A DNA stretch of 64,000 bases from an uncultured Alphaproteobacteria bacterium (GTDB lineage Bacteria; Pseudomonadota; Alphaproteobacteria; Rs-D84): positions 62,001 to 126,000 of the forward strand of contig CALXMU010000003.1 in the NCBI GenBank assembly GCA_944389555.1, written 5' to 3'. Position numbers and translations under genes: made by a program. The notes beneath the pieces were generated by a model that saw nothing but the letters and a program-made list of their open reading frames with translations, was not told the DNA's origin and did not search any database. Shown piece by piece: positions 63,501 to 64,000 of this stretch (within the stretch, counting starts at the first letter, position 1; every line of letters begins with the position of its first letter).

Positions 63501-64000
63501 ATGGCCAATTTGCATTTTCACTATGGGACAATGGGGTGCTCTAAGTCTGCGTTATTAGTAATAAACGCATACAACCAAAGTAAAAACGGGAACAAAACAG
63601 AAATAATAAAACCAAAAATAGACAACCGTTTTAGCGAAAACAAAGTAAATTCTCGTATTGGAATATCTGCAGATGCAACAGTTCTATCATCGTTGAAAAA
63701 TTGGAAACCCGCACCAGATACAAAAATGGTTTTAATTGATGAAATTCAATTTTTTACGCCGAAAGACGTAGATACGCTTGTTCGCATTGCCGACAGTACC
63801 CCCGTAATAATTATGTGTTACGGTTTAATGGTTGATAGTAACGAACATATATTTCCGGCTTCACGCAGATTGATAGAGGTTGGAGCAAAATTACATCGTA
63901 TGGAATCAACGTGCCAAATACTTGGTTGCATGCGCTTGGCAACGCATCATTTGCGTTATGATTCTACAGGTAAAGTAATACGCGAAGGTGCACAAATAGC
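63501..64000 (+). CDS. tdk: thymidine kinase (runs off the window)
   Basis: At least 166 residues, open to the window end. Type II thymidine kinase: P-loop GTMGCSKSA (residues 9-17), DEIQFF near residue 75 (Walker B), CYGLMVDSNEHIFPAS, and zinc-ribbon-like cysteines CQILGCMRL. It phosphorylates thymidine. It follows htpX by 24 bases with GGAAAGGAG. With dcd and the Tmk-like gene it gives a salvage route to dTTP. Confidence 0.9.
   Translation, partial: MANLHFHYGTMGCSKSALLVINAYNQSKNGNKTEIIKPKIDNRFSENKVNSRIGISADATVLSSLKNWKPAPDTKMVLIDEIQFFTPKDVDTLVRIADSTPVIIMCYGLMVDSNEHIFPASRRLIEVGAKLHRMESTCQILGCMRLATHHLRYDSTGKVIREGAQI

Overview
The window is AT-rich chromosomal DNA of a Gram-negative bacterium. 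The most likely source is a host-associated alphaproteobacterium with a fairly small genome. Reasons: the outer-membrane machinery (BamD, RlpA, an autotransporter-type barrel protein), the run dacA-holB-tatD-smpB, the era/queA/tgt operon, RNase J, and phage genes of the DUF2924/DUF5681/serine-recombinase kind common in alphaproteobacteria. The taxon is inferred from gene content; there is no rRNA here. Only two tRNA genes (Ser-GGA, Gly-GCC) were found, and no CRISPR array.

Layout. (1) 1-6.5 kb: an Hsp70/YegD-like ATPase, then an unusual cluster. On the minus strand, NUDIX hydrolase, B12-binding-type radical SAM, SPASM radical SAM and adenosine-deaminase-like genes overlap or nearly touch. A thymidylate-kinase-like gene converges on them. 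All could act on a nucleotide or nucleoside. (2) 6.7-30.3 kb: accessory region. A decayed element (ParB-methyltransferase fused by deletion to a serine-recombinase tail) is followed by small exported proteins, a MuF-lysozyme fusion and a small gene with a structured leader. A second, fuller phage-like element follows: ParB-methyltransferase, DUF5681, terminase, a candidate structured RNA, then cargo, then DUF2924 and a serine recombinase. The cargo looks like a defence island: GIY-YIG protein, AlwI-like type IIS restriction-modification with two methyltransferases, HrgA-like protein, ASCH protein and a DUF262/HEPN pair. (3) 30.5-64 kb: housekeeping genes for translation (tRNA-Ser, tRNA-Gly, smpB, rpsD, trpS, alaS, lysS, mtaB, queA, tgt), transcription and RNA turnover (rpoZ, RNase J, cold-shock protein), DNA (holB, xerC-like, HU), envelope (dacA, rlpA, murJ, bamD, M23 peptidase, htpX) and pyrimidine deoxynucleotides (dCTP deaminase, thymidine kinase).

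Points of interest. A candidate structured RNA of about 175 nt lies beside the terminase (17915-18090). A leader around 11328-11430 can pair with the ribosome site of a 37-aa gene. The HU and RNase J genes have strongly structured 5' leaders. A recurring promoter layout puts the -10 box only 7-9 bases before the start codon, implying leaderless or near-leaderless mRNAs. AlaRS ends before its C-Ala domain. All functions are judged from sequence motifs by eye; no database search was run.
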